NCBI RefSeq assembly: GCF_014108865.1
Contig: NZ_CP053928.1
Coordinates: forward strand, 124,001-188,000
Direction of reading: 5' to 3'
DNA: 64,000 nucleotides
DNA from: Nocardioides sp. WS12
GTDB taxonomy: Bacteria > Actinomycetota > Actinomycetes > Propionibacteriales > Nocardioidaceae
Within the stretch, counting starts at the first letter, position 1; every line of letters starts with the position of its first letter. A program made the position numbers and the translations under genes. Shown here piece after piece: positions 9,717-18,194 of this stretch. The notes under the pieces were generated by a model. That model was not told the origin of the DNA. It did not search any database and was given only the letters and a program-made list of their open reading frames with translations.

Positions 9717-10942
9717 TGGCCCACTACCAGCGGATCGGGAACGTGCCGCCGAAGCGGCACACGCAGCACCGTGCGCCCGACGGGACGCTCTACTTCGAGG
9801 AGTTGATGGGCGAGGAGGGCTTCTCGTCCGATTCCTCGCTGCTCTACCACCGACACATCCCGTCGGCGGTCGTCGAGGCGCGCACGTGGGACCTGCCCGA
9901 CCAGTCCACGACGCCCAACCACCCGCTGATTCCGCGGCACCTGACACTGCACGACCTCTTCACCGGTGACGCCTGGCAGACCACTGACGCGGTGACCGGG
10001 CGCCGTCTCGTGCTCGGCAACGCCGACGTCCGGATCAGCTATGTCGTGTGCGGAGCGGCCTCGCCGCTCTACCGCAACGGCATCGGCGACGAGTGCGTCT
10101 TCGTCGAGTCCGGCACCGCTGTGGTGGAAACCGTGTTCGGTGCGCTCGAGGTCGGCGCAGGCGACTACGTGATCCTGCCCCGCGCCACGACGCACCGCTG
10201 GGTGCCGACCGGGTCGCCAGAAAATGGACAACAGCCGCTTCGCCTCTACGTGATCGAGGCGAACAGCCACATCGGTCCGCCGAAGCGCTACCTGTCGAAG
10301 TTCGGGCAGTTGCTCGAGCACGCGCCGTACTGCGAGCGCGACCTGCGGGTGCCCCCCGAGGTGTTGCTCATCGACCCCGCCGCCGACGAGAACGTCGAGG
10401 TGTTCATCAAGCACCGCGGCTCCGGTCCCGGCGGGATCGCCGGCACCGTGCACGTGCTGCCGCACCACCCGTTCGACGTCGTCGGCTGGGACGGCTGCCT
10501 CTACCCGTACGTCTTCAACGTCGCCGACTTCGAGCCGATCACCGGCCGCGTCCACCAGCCGCCGCCGGTGCACCAGGTCTTCGAGGCCAACAACTTCGTG
10601 ATCTGCAACTTCGTGCCCCGCAAGGTCGACTACCACCCGCTGTCGATCCCGGTGCCCTACTACCACTCGAACGTCGACTCGGACGAGGTCATGTTCTACG
10701 TCGCCGGTGACTACGAAGCCCGCAAGGGATCGGGCATCGGCGTCGGTTCGATCAGCCTGCACCCGGGCGGTCACCCGCACGGCCCGCAACCCGGCGCCTA
10801 CGAGAAGTCCATCGGCGTCGAGTACTTCGACGAACTCGCGGTCATGGTCGACACGTTCCGGCCGCTCGAGCTCGGCGAGGCCGGCACCGCCTCCGACGAC
10901 GGCAAGTACGTCACCTCCTGGGTGCGGGGAGCGACCGAATGA
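9716..10942 (+). CDS. hmgA: Homogentisate 1,2-dioxygenase
   Basis: 408 residues. Opens the homogentisate ring to maleylacetoacetate. The C-terminal cupin carries the iron-site blocks YYHSNVDSDEVMFY and SLHPGGHPHGPQPGAYE, with NFVICNFVPRKVDYHPLS before them, as in the family. Start ATG 9716 overlaps the hppD stop by one base, so translation is coupled. The stop overlaps the next start in an ATGA. Length is slightly below the roughly 440 residues of animal enzymes, normal for bacteria. Confidence 0.97.
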
Positions 10943-11673
10943 TGGGTCTCATCCTGGATGACGCCGCCGTCTTCCCGCCCGGCAACCTGCCCCTCTCCGA
11001 AGCCGTCGCTGCGCACAGACTTCACCGCACCCGTTGGTACGCCGACCTGGTCGGTCCGTTGGTGGTGCCCGCTGCCGCACTGCCCGCTCTTGCGGGTGCT
11101 GGGCCGCTCGACGTCGCTGTCGTCGTACCGGATGCGGAGGGGGCGGCGGCCGCGCTCGTTGCCGCGCCGGAGGGCATCCGGGTCGTGGCACTCGAAGTCA
11201 CCGAGGCCTCGGTTGCCGCGCTGCAGGCTGCGATCGGCGAGCCCGCCGAAGTGACCGTCCACCTCGAGGTCCCCCGTGACGACCGGCGGGACGCGGTGAT
11301 CGCGGACCTCGTCGGGACGACCTACCTCGCGAAGCTGCGGACGGGCGGCGTGCGTGCGGACCTGTATCCCGACGAGGCCGAACTGGCCGCCACCGTTGCA
11401 GCTCTCGTCGAAGCGGGCGTGCCGTTCAAGGCGACCGCCGGCCTGCACCACGCGCTGCGGAACACCGACCCGGAGACGGGCTTCGAGCAGCACGGTTTCC
11501 TCAACCTGCTGGCCGCAACGGGCACCACGGACGCCGCCGTGCTCGCCGTGCGTGACGCCCGTGAACTGCCGGAACTCCCGGCGTCCTCGCTGCTCCGCTC
11601 CATCGGCACCTGCAGCATCACCGAACCGATCGACGAACTGACCGCGCTCGGTCTCCTGGAGCTGACCCGATGA
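10939..11673 (+). CDS. Conserved protein of unknown function within the homogentisate operon
   Basis: 244 residues, soluble, no signal peptide or membrane segment. It begins MMGLILDDAAVFPPGNLPLS and overlaps hmgA by ATGA at its start and fumarylacetoacetase by ATGA at its end, so its product is made in step with both enzymes. Alternating hydrophobic strands and Ala-rich helices suggest an alpha/beta fold. Conserved-looking blocks are YLAKLRTGGVRADLYPDE (about 135-152), PFKATAGLHHALRN (about 157-170) and a late SIGTCSITEPIDEL. His, Lys and Arg in these blocks could form an active site. The operon lacks a recognisable maleylacetoacetate isomerase, and this gene occupies its pathway slot. That role is a hypothesis only. 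A second start ATG lies one codon in. Confidence 0.85.
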   Translation: MMGLILDDAAVFPPGNLPLSEAVAAHRLHRTRWYADLVGPLVVPAAALPALAGAGPLDVAVVVPDAEGAAAALVAAPEGIRVVALEVTEASVAALQAAIGEPAEVTVHLEVPRDDRRDAVIADLVGTTYLAKLRTGGVRADLYPDEAELAATVAALVEAGVPFKATAGLHHALRNTDPETGFEQHGFLNLLAATGTTDAAVLAVRDARELPELPASSLLRSIGTCSITEPIDELTALGLLELTR

Positions 11674-12791
11674 ATCACCTGTACGGCATCACCAACCTTC
11701 CCTACGGGGTCTACTCCGTCGCGGGCTCGGCTCCTCGCTGCGCGACCCGGTTCGGCGACCAGGTCCTCGACCTCGCACTGCTGCTCGACGACCCGGTCTT
11801 CGCACACCCGACGCTCAACGCGTTCATGAGCGAAGGGAAACAGCGCTGGGACGAGGTCCGCGCCCGCCTGACCGACCTGGTTCGCGGTCCGTTTCCCGAC
11901 GGCTGTGCTCACTCCGTCGATGACGTGACGATGCACCTGCCGTTCGAGGTGGCCGACTACGTCGACTTCTACGCGTCCGAGCACCACGCGTCGAACCTCG
12001 GTCGCCTGTTCCGTCCGGACAACCCCAACCCGCTGCTGCCGAACTGGAAGCACCTGCCCGTCAGCTACACCGGCCGCGCCGGATCGGTCGTGGCCTCGGG
12101 CACCGACATCGTGCGCCCGTGCGGTCAGCGACTGCCGGCCGGCGCCGAGACGCCGGTGTTCGGGCCGTCGGTGCGCCTCGACATCGAGGCCGAACTCGGC
12201 TTCGTCGTCGGCACCGGCAACCCGATGGGCACCTCCATCCCCGTCGAGGACGCCGTCGACCACATCTTCGGTGTCGCCCTGTTCAACGACTGGTCGGCGC
12301 GGGACATCCAGGCGTGGGAGTACGTCCCCCTCGGCCCGCACCTGGGCAAGTCCTTCGCCTCGACGATCGGCTCGTGGATCGTGCCGCTCGCGGCGCTCGA
12401 TGCGGCCCGCGTCAGCACGCCCACCCAGGACCCAGCACCCCTGCCCTACCTCGCGATGGACGCCACGTGGGGACTCGACATCGACCTGGAGGTCGAGTGG
12501 AACGGCGACGTGGTCACCCGGCCGCCGTACGCGTCGATGTACTGGTCGCCCGCGCAGATGCTGGCGCACCTGACCGTCAACGGAGCCCCCACCCGCACCG
12601 GCGACCTGTACGCCTCGGGCACCATCTCCGGCCCCGACCCCGACCAGGTGGGCTCGTTCATCGAGCTCGGCAAGGGCTTTCTCGAGGACGGCGACGAGGT
12701 CGTCCTCCGCGCCAGCGCCCCCGGCGCTGACGGCACCCGCATCGGTTTCGGCGAAGCCCGCGGCCGGGTTTCGGCGGCCTCCGGTGGTTGA
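11670..12791 (+). CDS. fahA: Fumarylacetoacetase
   Basis: 373 residues. Hydrolyses fumarylacetoacetate to fumarate and acetoacetate, the last step of the homogentisate route. The FAH-fold metal site appears as DIEAELGFVVG and FNDWSARDIQAWEY, followed by GKSFASTIGSWIVP, in the usual order. Start ATG overlaps the stop of the unknown gene (ATGA). The last codons run into a palindromic repeat element that starts at 12783. Confidence 0.95.
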   Translation: MNHLYGITNLPYGVYSVAGSAPRCATRFGDQVLDLALLLDDPVFAHPTLNAFMSEGKQRWDEVRARLTDLVRGPFPDGCAHSVDDVTMHLPFEVADYVDFYASEHHASNLGRLFRPDNPNPLLPNWKHLPVSYTGRAGSVVASGTDIVRPCGQRLPAGAETPVFGPSVRLDIEAELGFVVGTGNPMGTSIPVEDAVDHIFGVALFNDWSARDIQAWEYVPLGPHLGKSFASTIGSWIVPLAALDAARVSTPTQDPAPLPYLAMDATWGLDIDLEVEWNGDVVTRPPYASMYWSPAQMLAHLTVNGAPTRTGDLYASGTISGPDPDQVGSFIELGKGFLEDGDEVVLRASAPGADGTRIGFGEARGRVSAASGG

Positions 12792-12826
12792 GGTGCGAGG
12801 CGCACCAGCGCCGAGCCTCGAAACCC
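12783..12826. repeat. REP-like imperfect palindrome (GGTGGTTGAGG...CCTCGAAACC)
   Basis: An imperfect dyad beginning GGTTGAGGTGCGAGGCGC and ending GCCGAGCCTCGAAACC, overlapping the fahA stop. From general knowledge, similar GGTTTCGAGGCTCG...CTCAACC palindromes are scattered between genes in Nocardioides-type genomes. Only one copy is seen here, so the repeat status rests on that recollection. It may form a hairpin between fahA and the dehydrogenase. Confidence 0.45.
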
Positions 12827-12858
12827 CCGCAGCAATCAACGAGAACCAAGGAACTGAC

Positions 12859-14097
12859 ATGAAGGAACTGCTCGACCGCTTCGAGGCCAAGGCCCCCGAG
12901 ATCGTCTTCGAGTGGCACGACGCCGAGACCGACGCGAAGGGCTGGGCGGTCATCAACTCCCTGCGCGGAGGTGCCGCCGGCGGTGGCACCCGGATGCGGG
13001 CCGGACTGGATCGCCGTGAGGTCGAGTCGCTCGCCAAGACCATGGAGGTCAAGTTCACCGTCTCCGGTCCGGCCATCGGTGGCGCGAAGTCCGGCATCGA
13101 CTTCGACCCGAACGACCCGCGCCGCGAGGGCGTGCTGGCGCGCTGGTTCAAGGCCCTGGCTCCGCTGCTCAAGACCTACTACGGCACCGGCGGCGACATG
13201 AACGTCGACGAGATGCACGACGTCATCCCGTTGACCGAGCGCTACGGCCTGTGGCACCCGCAGCAGGGCATCGTCAACGGCCACTTCGCCGCCGACGAGC
13301 GCGAGCTCGTGCAGCGTGTCGGCATGCTGCGCCTCGGCGTCTCGAAGGTCGTCGAGGACCCGCGCTACACGCCCGACCACAAGGCGAAGTACACGATCGC
13401 CGACCTCGTCACGGGCTGGGGCGTCGCCGAGTCGGTCGTCCACTACTACGCCACGTACGGCGTCGCGCAGGGACAGTCCCTCGAGGGCAAGCGGGTCATC
13501 GTGCAGGGCTGGGGCAACGTCGGTTCGGCCGCGGCCTACTACCTCTCCGAGGCAGGTGCCCGCATCGTCGGGATCATCGACCGCAACGGCGGCCTGATGA
13601 ACCCCGACGGCTTCACCCGCGAGGAGGTGCACACCCTCTTCGTCAACAAGCAGGGCAACGCACTGGCCGCCGACAACCTGATCCCGTTCGATGAGCTGGA
13701 CGACGCGATCTGGGACATGGGTGCCGAGATCTTCCTGCCCTGCGCGGGCTCCCGCCTGGTCACCGTCGAGCACGTGAAGCGGATGGTGTCGGCCGGCCTG
13801 GAGCTGATCTCCGCCGGCGCCAACGTTCCGTTCGCCGACCCGGAGATCTTCTACGGATCGACCTACGAGTTCGCCGACCAGCACGTCGCCGTGATCCCCG
13901 ACTTCATCGCCAACTGCGGCATGGCACGCACCTTCACGATGCTGATGGAGGGCATTGCGGAGGTGTCCGACGAGGCCATCCTCGGTGACGTCTCACGCAC
14001 CATCCGGACCGCGCTCGAGAAGTGCCACGAGCGCTCTCCGCACCCGACCCTGCTCGCCGCCACGGCGCTCGAGATCGCGCTCGACCAGCTGGTCTGA
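12859..14097 (+). CDS. Glu/Leu/Phe/Val dehydrogenase
   Basis: 412 residues. NAD(P)-dependent oxidative deamination of an amino acid to a 2-keto acid. The N-terminal substrate domain has GGTRMRAGLDRREVESLAKTM and the catalytic lysine block GPAIGGAKSGIDFDP. The C-terminal Rossmann domain has VQGWGNVGSAAAYYL near residue 215. Start ATG 12859 follows AAGGAACTGAC. The length is closer to glutamate dehydrogenases than to the roughly 350-residue phenylalanine or leucine dehydrogenases. Its position after the tyrosine catabolic operon hints at deamination of an aromatic amino acid, but the substrate is unproven. Confidence 0.9.
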   Translation: MKELLDRFEAKAPEIVFEWHDAETDAKGWAVINSLRGGAAGGGTRMRAGLDRREVESLAKTMEVKFTVSGPAIGGAKSGIDFDPNDPRREGVLARWFKALAPLLKTYYGTGGDMNVDEMHDVIPLTERYGLWHPQQGIVNGHFAADERELVQRVGMLRLGVSKVVEDPRYTPDHKAKYTIADLVTGWGVAESVVHYYATYGVAQGQSLEGKRVIVQGWGNVGSAAAYYLSEAGARIVGIIDRNGGLMNPDGFTREEVHTLFVNKQGNALAADNLIPFDELDDAIWDMGAEIFLPCAGSRLVTVEHVKRMVSAGLELISAGANVPFADPEIFYGSTYEFADQHVAVIPDFIANCGMARTFTMLMEGIAEVSDEAILGDVSRTIRTALEKCHERSPHPTLLAATALEIALDQLV

Positions 14098-14101
14098 TCA
14101 C

Positions 14102-15949
14102 CTACCGCTTCGGCAGCGAACGCACGTAGGCATCGGACAGGTCCATCAGGTCGAGCACGTAGTCGTAGTCGTCCCGCATCCCCGTGATCGGGTACGACGA
14201 CCCGTCGGTCAGCGACGTCGCCGAACCGTCGTCGAAGCCGCGCCCCGGCGCAAAGATCGCCTGGTCGTTGACGAAGGTGCCGGTCGGGGCGTGGAAGCGC
14301 TCACCGAACGCGTGGCCGCCGGTGTTGAGCAGGTCGACCCCGAACGCGACGAAGCGTTCCTCGGCGAGCGAGATGCCGAGCAGGTTCGCGATCGTCGGCA
14401 GGATGTCGACCTGCGAGGCGACGTGGTCGCTGCGGGAGGGCTCGCCGCCGGGGACGTGGATCACCAGCGGCGTCTTGAAACGGTGCTCGAAGGCGTAGTC
14501 GACGCCCAGCGACCGGACGTCCCCGACCGTTTCCTTGCCGTTGAGTCCGGCATGGTCGCCGTACGCGACGAAGAGGGACTTGTCCCACAGGCCGGTCTGC
14601 TTGAGGCCGCGGATGAACAGGCCGAGCGCGTGGTCGGCGTAGTTCTGCGCCTGGAGGTAGGCGCCGACCTCGGTGCCCTCGAGGTCGCTGGGCAGGCGCA
14701 ACCGCACCTTGTCGGCGGGCACCTTGAAGGGGCCGTGCCCTGAGGCGGTGACGAGTTGCGTGTAGAACGGCCGGTCGGCGGCGTCCAGTTCCAGGAGGCG
14801 CACCAGCGAGCGCCCGTAGAACTCCTCGTCGGAGACTCCCCAGAAGTTGAACTTGGGGCCGGGGAACTCGTCCTTCTCGTGCCACCGGTCGAACCCCAGC
14901 GCGCGGAACAGGTCGTCGTGGTCCCAGAACTTTGCCCAGTTCACGTTGAAGGTCTCCGAGACGTACCCACGCGGGCGCAACAGCTTGGGCAGGCTCGGCA
15001 GGTCGCGGTCGCCGTACCCGGTCGACATGGCGACGTCGCCCACGGGATAGATCGACGTGTTGGAGATGAACTCCGCGTCGACCGTGTTGCCCTTGCCGAT
15101 CTGCTGGAAGTGCTGGGGGAAGGAGAGGCTCTCGCCGACGAGGTCGTTGAGGTGCGGCGTCACCTCCTGCCCGTCCACCTCGAGACCGACGACGAACTGC
15201 TGGAGCGATTCCAACTGGACGACGATCAGGTTCTTGCCCTCGGCGGCGCCGAAGCCGCGCGCCCTGGCCGGATCGGTGACGGTCGAGTGGTTGGTGGCCC
15301 TGAGTTCGGCCACCTCGTCGTACGCCGTCGCGAGGTCCAGCGTCTGCTTCGTCCGGAGCGACCGGAGCAACGCGTCCGCTTCGTAGGCGAGGACCCCGAA
15401 CTGTTCGGCGCGGTACTGCTCGTTGCGTACGTCGACGCCGCTGCGCAGGACGACCGCGGTGACCAGGGTTCCCGTGACGACGACGGCCCCCAGGCGCCGC
15501 AGCCGTACGGTCCCCGCCGGAGCGTGCGGCGGCAGCCAGCGATCCCCGTGGAGCAGCAGTCCGACCGCGGGCGCGAAGGCCAGGTCGACGTAGAAGAGGA
15601 CCAGCCGCCAGTCCAGCAGGCTGGCGACGCTGGCACGGACGTCATCGGCCTGGTCCACCTCGTCGAGCACCGTGAAGGTGGGCAGGGTCTGGTAGTAGCC
15701 GTAGTAGAGGACGGCGGCCGTGAGGAACACGCTGACCGCTGCGTTGAGCGACCAGAGGGCTGGCGACGTGGCAGGGCCCGGCGCGAGCAGCGCCACGATG
15801 CCGACGAGCACAGCGGCCGCGGCAATATCGGCGATCACCATGCCCGGCGAGGGGACGCCGAAGACGAGCAGCCGGAAGAGCAGGAGCTTGGCCAGCAGCA
15901 GGACCAGCATCAGGCGCACCGGCCGGGGGCGCCGGAGGGTCGCGGCCAT
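14102..15949 (-). CDS. LTA synthase-family membrane sulfatase/phosphoglycerol transferase
   Basis: 615 residues. About five membrane helices occupy the first 190 residues (LMLVLLLAKLLLFRLLVFGV and onward). An extracellular alkaline-phosphatase-fold domain follows. It contains the metal-site start NLIVVQLESLQQF, the nucleophile block GKGNTVDAEF (Thr in the LtaS catalytic position), VTASGHGPF, and YGDHAGLNG with metal-binding Asp and His. Such enzymes transfer phosphoglycerol to or from envelope polymers. Nocardioidaceae lack classical lipoteichoic acid, so the acceptor is unknown. It converges on the dehydrogenase with only 4 bases between stops. Confidence 0.9.
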   Translation of the reverse strand: MAATLRRPRPVRLMLVLLLAKLLLFRLLVFGVPSPGMVIADIAAAAVLVGIVALLAPGPATSPALWSLNAAVSVFLTAAVLYYGYYQTLPTFTVLDEVDQADDVRASVASLLDWRLVLFYVDLAFAPAVGLLLHGDRWLPPHAPAGTVRLRRLGAVVVTGTLVTAVVLRSGVDVRNEQYRAEQFGVLAYEADALLRSLRTKQTLDLATAYDEVAELRATNHSTVTDPARARGFGAAEGKNLIVVQLESLQQFVVGLEVDGQEVTPHLNDLVGESLSFPQHFQQIGKGNTVDAEFISNTSIYPVGDVAMSTGYGDRDLPSLPKLLRPRGYVSETFNVNWAKFWDHDDLFRALGFDRWHEKDEFPGPKFNFWGVSDEEFYGRSLVRLLELDAADRPFYTQLVTASGHGPFKVPADKVRLRLPSDLEGTEVGAYLQAQNYADHALGLFIRGLKQTGLWDKSLFVAYGDHAGLNGKETVGDVRSLGVDYAFEHRFKTPLVIHVPGGEPSRSDHVASQVDILPTIANLLGISLAEERFVAFGVDLLNTGGHAFGERFHAPTGTFVNDQAIFAPGRGFDDGSATSLTDGSSYPITGMRDDYDYVLDLMDLSDAYVRSLPKR

Positions 15950-16106
15950 GCGGGCAACCTAACCCCGCGCCGACGACGGCGGTCCCGAACTCACCCAAAA
16001 CCCGAATAGGTACCAGGCCCCGGGACCCACCGAAGTGTGACCGAGGCCACTTCTGAGCGCGAATTCCACCTCGGCGTGACGCCTGAGTTCACTCCGAAAA
16101 GACGAG

Positions 16107-16136
16107 TTGAAGTCGAATTTCGGGCTGGCCTACGTT
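16107..16136 (+). promoter_or_regulatory. Candidate sigma-70-type promoter for the secreted CrtC-like gene
   Basis: TTGAAG (16107-16112) and TACGTT (16131-16136) are 18 bases apart, 25 bases upstream of the ATG at 16162. It is AT-richer than its surroundings. Pattern match only. Confidence 0.4.
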
Positions 16137-16161
16137 TCGAGTTCCACCGAGGAGGATCCGA

Positions 16162-17259
16162 ATGAAGATGTCGTTGTTCCGGCGCACGAGCTCGACCACG
16201 AGCCGCCGACCGGGTAAGTCCCTGCGGTCCATGATGGTGACCGGCGTTGTCGTCACCGTCACCGCTTCCCTGATGGGTCCGGCGGCCGCACTCACGCCGG
16301 CCCAGTTCGTCGACCAGAACGAGCGCGCCCACACCACCCAGATGGAGTGGTGGTACATCACCGGCAACATCAACGGTGTCGACGCCTCAGGCAAGACGTA
16401 CAAGTACGGCATCCAGGACACCTACTTCAAGAACCACCCCTGGTGGGGCTACGACGGCTTCAGCCAGATGATGGCCGTCACCGACCTCAACCGCGGCACC
16501 TACACCCAGGGCCAGAAGAACGGCACCGGCTTCACCAGCACCGCGTGCTGCAGCGGCTACAACGTCGGCATCGACGACTGGGACCTCTCGGGCGACAACG
16601 GCAACCACAGCATCTTCGGCAACGTGAACTGGGGTGACTACGTCCTGGACCTCGACTTCGCGGCCAACAAGCCGGGCGCTCTGCACGGTGGCGACGGGTT
16701 CGTCCCGTTCCAGCCGTTCGGCACCTCGTCGGGCTACTACTCGTGGACCGGCCTGAACGTCTCCGGCACGATCATCGACCACGGCGTCCCGGTCACCATC
16801 ACCGGTGGCGAGGCGTGGATGGACCACCAGTGGTACGACGGTTACAACACCGGCGGCTGGGACTGGTACTCGATCCAGCTCGACAACAACGTCGACTACA
16901 TGATCTTCCTGATCAAGGACGCCAACGGGAACTACGTCAACAAGTTCGGCACCAGGGTCGCCGCCAACGGCGCCACGACCGAGCTGACGTCGAGCCAGGT
17001 CTCCATGACCCAGCCCAACTTCACCAACTGGACCAGCCCGCGCTCCGACCGGACCTACAAACTCGGCTGGACCGTCGCAGTGCCCGGCGGCACGATCAAC
17101 ATCCAGCCCAAGCAGCTCGACCAGGAAGCGAACCTCAGCATTCCGAACGTCGACTACTGGGAGGGCGCGGTCAACATCACCGCGACCATCGACGGCCAGA
17201 CCGTGAACGGCAAGGGCTTCACCGAGGTCACCCAGCCCCAGTGGATCGGCGGCTTCTGA
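16162..17259 (+). CDS. Secreted CrtC/AttH lipocalin-like protein
   Basis: 365 residues. A twin-arginine-containing leader (RRTSSTTSRRPG, then the hydrophobic core SMMVTGVVVTVTASLMGPAAAL) ends near AAALTP, giving a mature exported protein. The body has the CrtC/AttH signature: MEWWYITGNI, the block AWMDHQWYDGYNTGGWDWYSIQL and a late YWEGAVNITATI. CrtC hydrates carotenoid precursors; exported homologs in actinobacteria are uncharacterised and may bind or isomerise lipids. The ribosome site GAGGAGG is strong. A paired-cysteine motif (TACCSG) is present. It converges with an SDR gene; a hairpin covers the junction. Confidence 0.85.
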   Translation: MKMSLFRRTSSTTSRRPGKSLRSMMVTGVVVTVTASLMGPAAALTPAQFVDQNERAHTTQMEWWYITGNINGVDASGKTYKYGIQDTYFKNHPWWGYDGFSQMMAVTDLNRGTYTQGQKNGTGFTSTACCSGYNVGIDDWDLSGDNGNHSIFGNVNWGDYVLDLDFAANKPGALHGGDGFVPFQPFGTSSGYYSWTGLNVSGTIIDHGVPVTITGGEAWMDHQWYDGYNTGGWDWYSIQLDNNVDYMIFLIKDANGNYVNKFGTRVAANGATTELTSSQVSMTQPNFTNWTSPRSDRTYKLGWTVAVPGGTINIQPKQLDQEANLSIPNVDYWEGAVNITATIDGQTVNGKGFTEVTQPQWIGGF

Positions 17260-18159
17260 TCAACTGAGCGAGGGGCTGACCCCGGTCAGCTCCTCGCTGA
17301 GTGTCCACAGCTTGCGGCCGAGGTCTGCGTCGCTGGCGTACTTGCTGAGCTTCGCGGGTCCGATCGGACCGCGGATCTCCCGGACCCGCTGCGGCCCGGT
17401 GTACGAACCGGGCTCGGCCAGCGTGGCGGCGTACAAGGACGGATTGGCGCCCTTCGCCGCGGACTGCAGGATGACCGGCAGGACGTACGGCGCCAGGCGG
17501 GCCACGATCTTGTTGGCGCCCATGCCGTCGGGGGACGCCACGAGGTTCGTCGCCGAGACGCCCGGGTGGGCGCCGGTGGAGACGAGCTTTCCACCCGCTG
17601 CCGTCGCGCGGTGGTGGAGCTCGCGCATGAACAGCACGTTGGCGAGCTTGCTGTTGCCGTAGTACTGCTCGGCCTTGTACGACGCCTCCGGGTTGGCCTT
17701 CAGCACCGACTCGTTGCCGCCGTGGTGCGCAACCGAGGCGACCGTGACGACGCGCGGGCTCGGCGCCTCGAGGAGGGCGGGCAGCAGGCGACCGGTGAGC
17801 GCGAAGTGGCCGAGGTGGTTGGTGCCGAACATCAGCTCGTGGCCGTCCTCGGTGGCCCGATAGTTCGGCGGGTTCATCACCCCGGCGTTGTTGACGAGCA
17901 GGTCCAGCGGCCCGTCCCAGCGGTCGGCAAGGGCCTGCACGGAAGCCTGCGACGACAGGTCCAGTTGCTCGACCCGGACGTCGCCCTTCATGCCAGCGGC
18001 CGCCTCGCGCCCCTTGTCGAGGTTGCGGCAGGCGAGCACCACACGCGCGCCGTGGCCGGCGAGCTCGCGGGCGGTCACCTCGCCGATGCCGGCGTTGGCT
18101 CCCGTGACAACGGCGGTGACGCCCGTCAGGTCCGGCAGGTCGGAAGGACTGAAGGTCAT
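17260..18159 (-). CDS. Short-chain dehydrogenase/reductase (retinol dehydrogenase-like)
   Basis: 299 residues. NAD(P)-binding TGANAGIGEVTARELA (about 19-34), the structural NNAG block (LVNNAGVMNPP), and the catalytic YxxxK as YYGNSKLANV. It resembles the RDH/WWOX-like group that carries an extended C-terminus. Start ATG 18159 (MTFSPSDLPDLTG) is preferred over an in-frame codon at 18234. Substrate unknown. Its 3' end encodes one arm of a hairpin shared with the convergent neighbour. Confidence 0.9.
   Translation of the reverse strand: MTFSPSDLPDLTGVTAVVTGANAGIGEVTARELAGHGARVVLACRNLDKGREAAAGMKGDVRVEQLDLSSQASVQALADRWDGPLDLLVNNAGVMNPPNYRATEDGHELMFGTNHLGHFALTGRLLPALLEAPSPRVVTVASVAHHGGNESVLKANPEASYKAEQYYGNSKLANVLFMRELHHRATAAGGKLVSTGAHPGVSATNLVASPDGMGANKIVARLAPYVLPVILQSAAKGANPSLYAATLAEPGSYTGPQRVREIRGPIGPAKLSKYASDADLGRKLWTLSEELTGVSPSLS
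17264..17301. terminator. Imperfect 18-bp hairpin inside the SDR 3' coding end
   Basis: CTGAGCGAGGGGCTGACC (17264-17281) pairs with GGTCAGCTCCTCGCTGAG (17284-17301) apart from two positions. It lies wholly within the last codons of the leftward SDR gene and just beyond the stop of the rightward CrtC-like gene. It probably terminates the rightward transcript. There is no T tract. Confidence 0.55.
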
Positions 18160-18194
18160 GCCCGCACGGTAGTCCCGGCCCCTAACCTGTGCCC

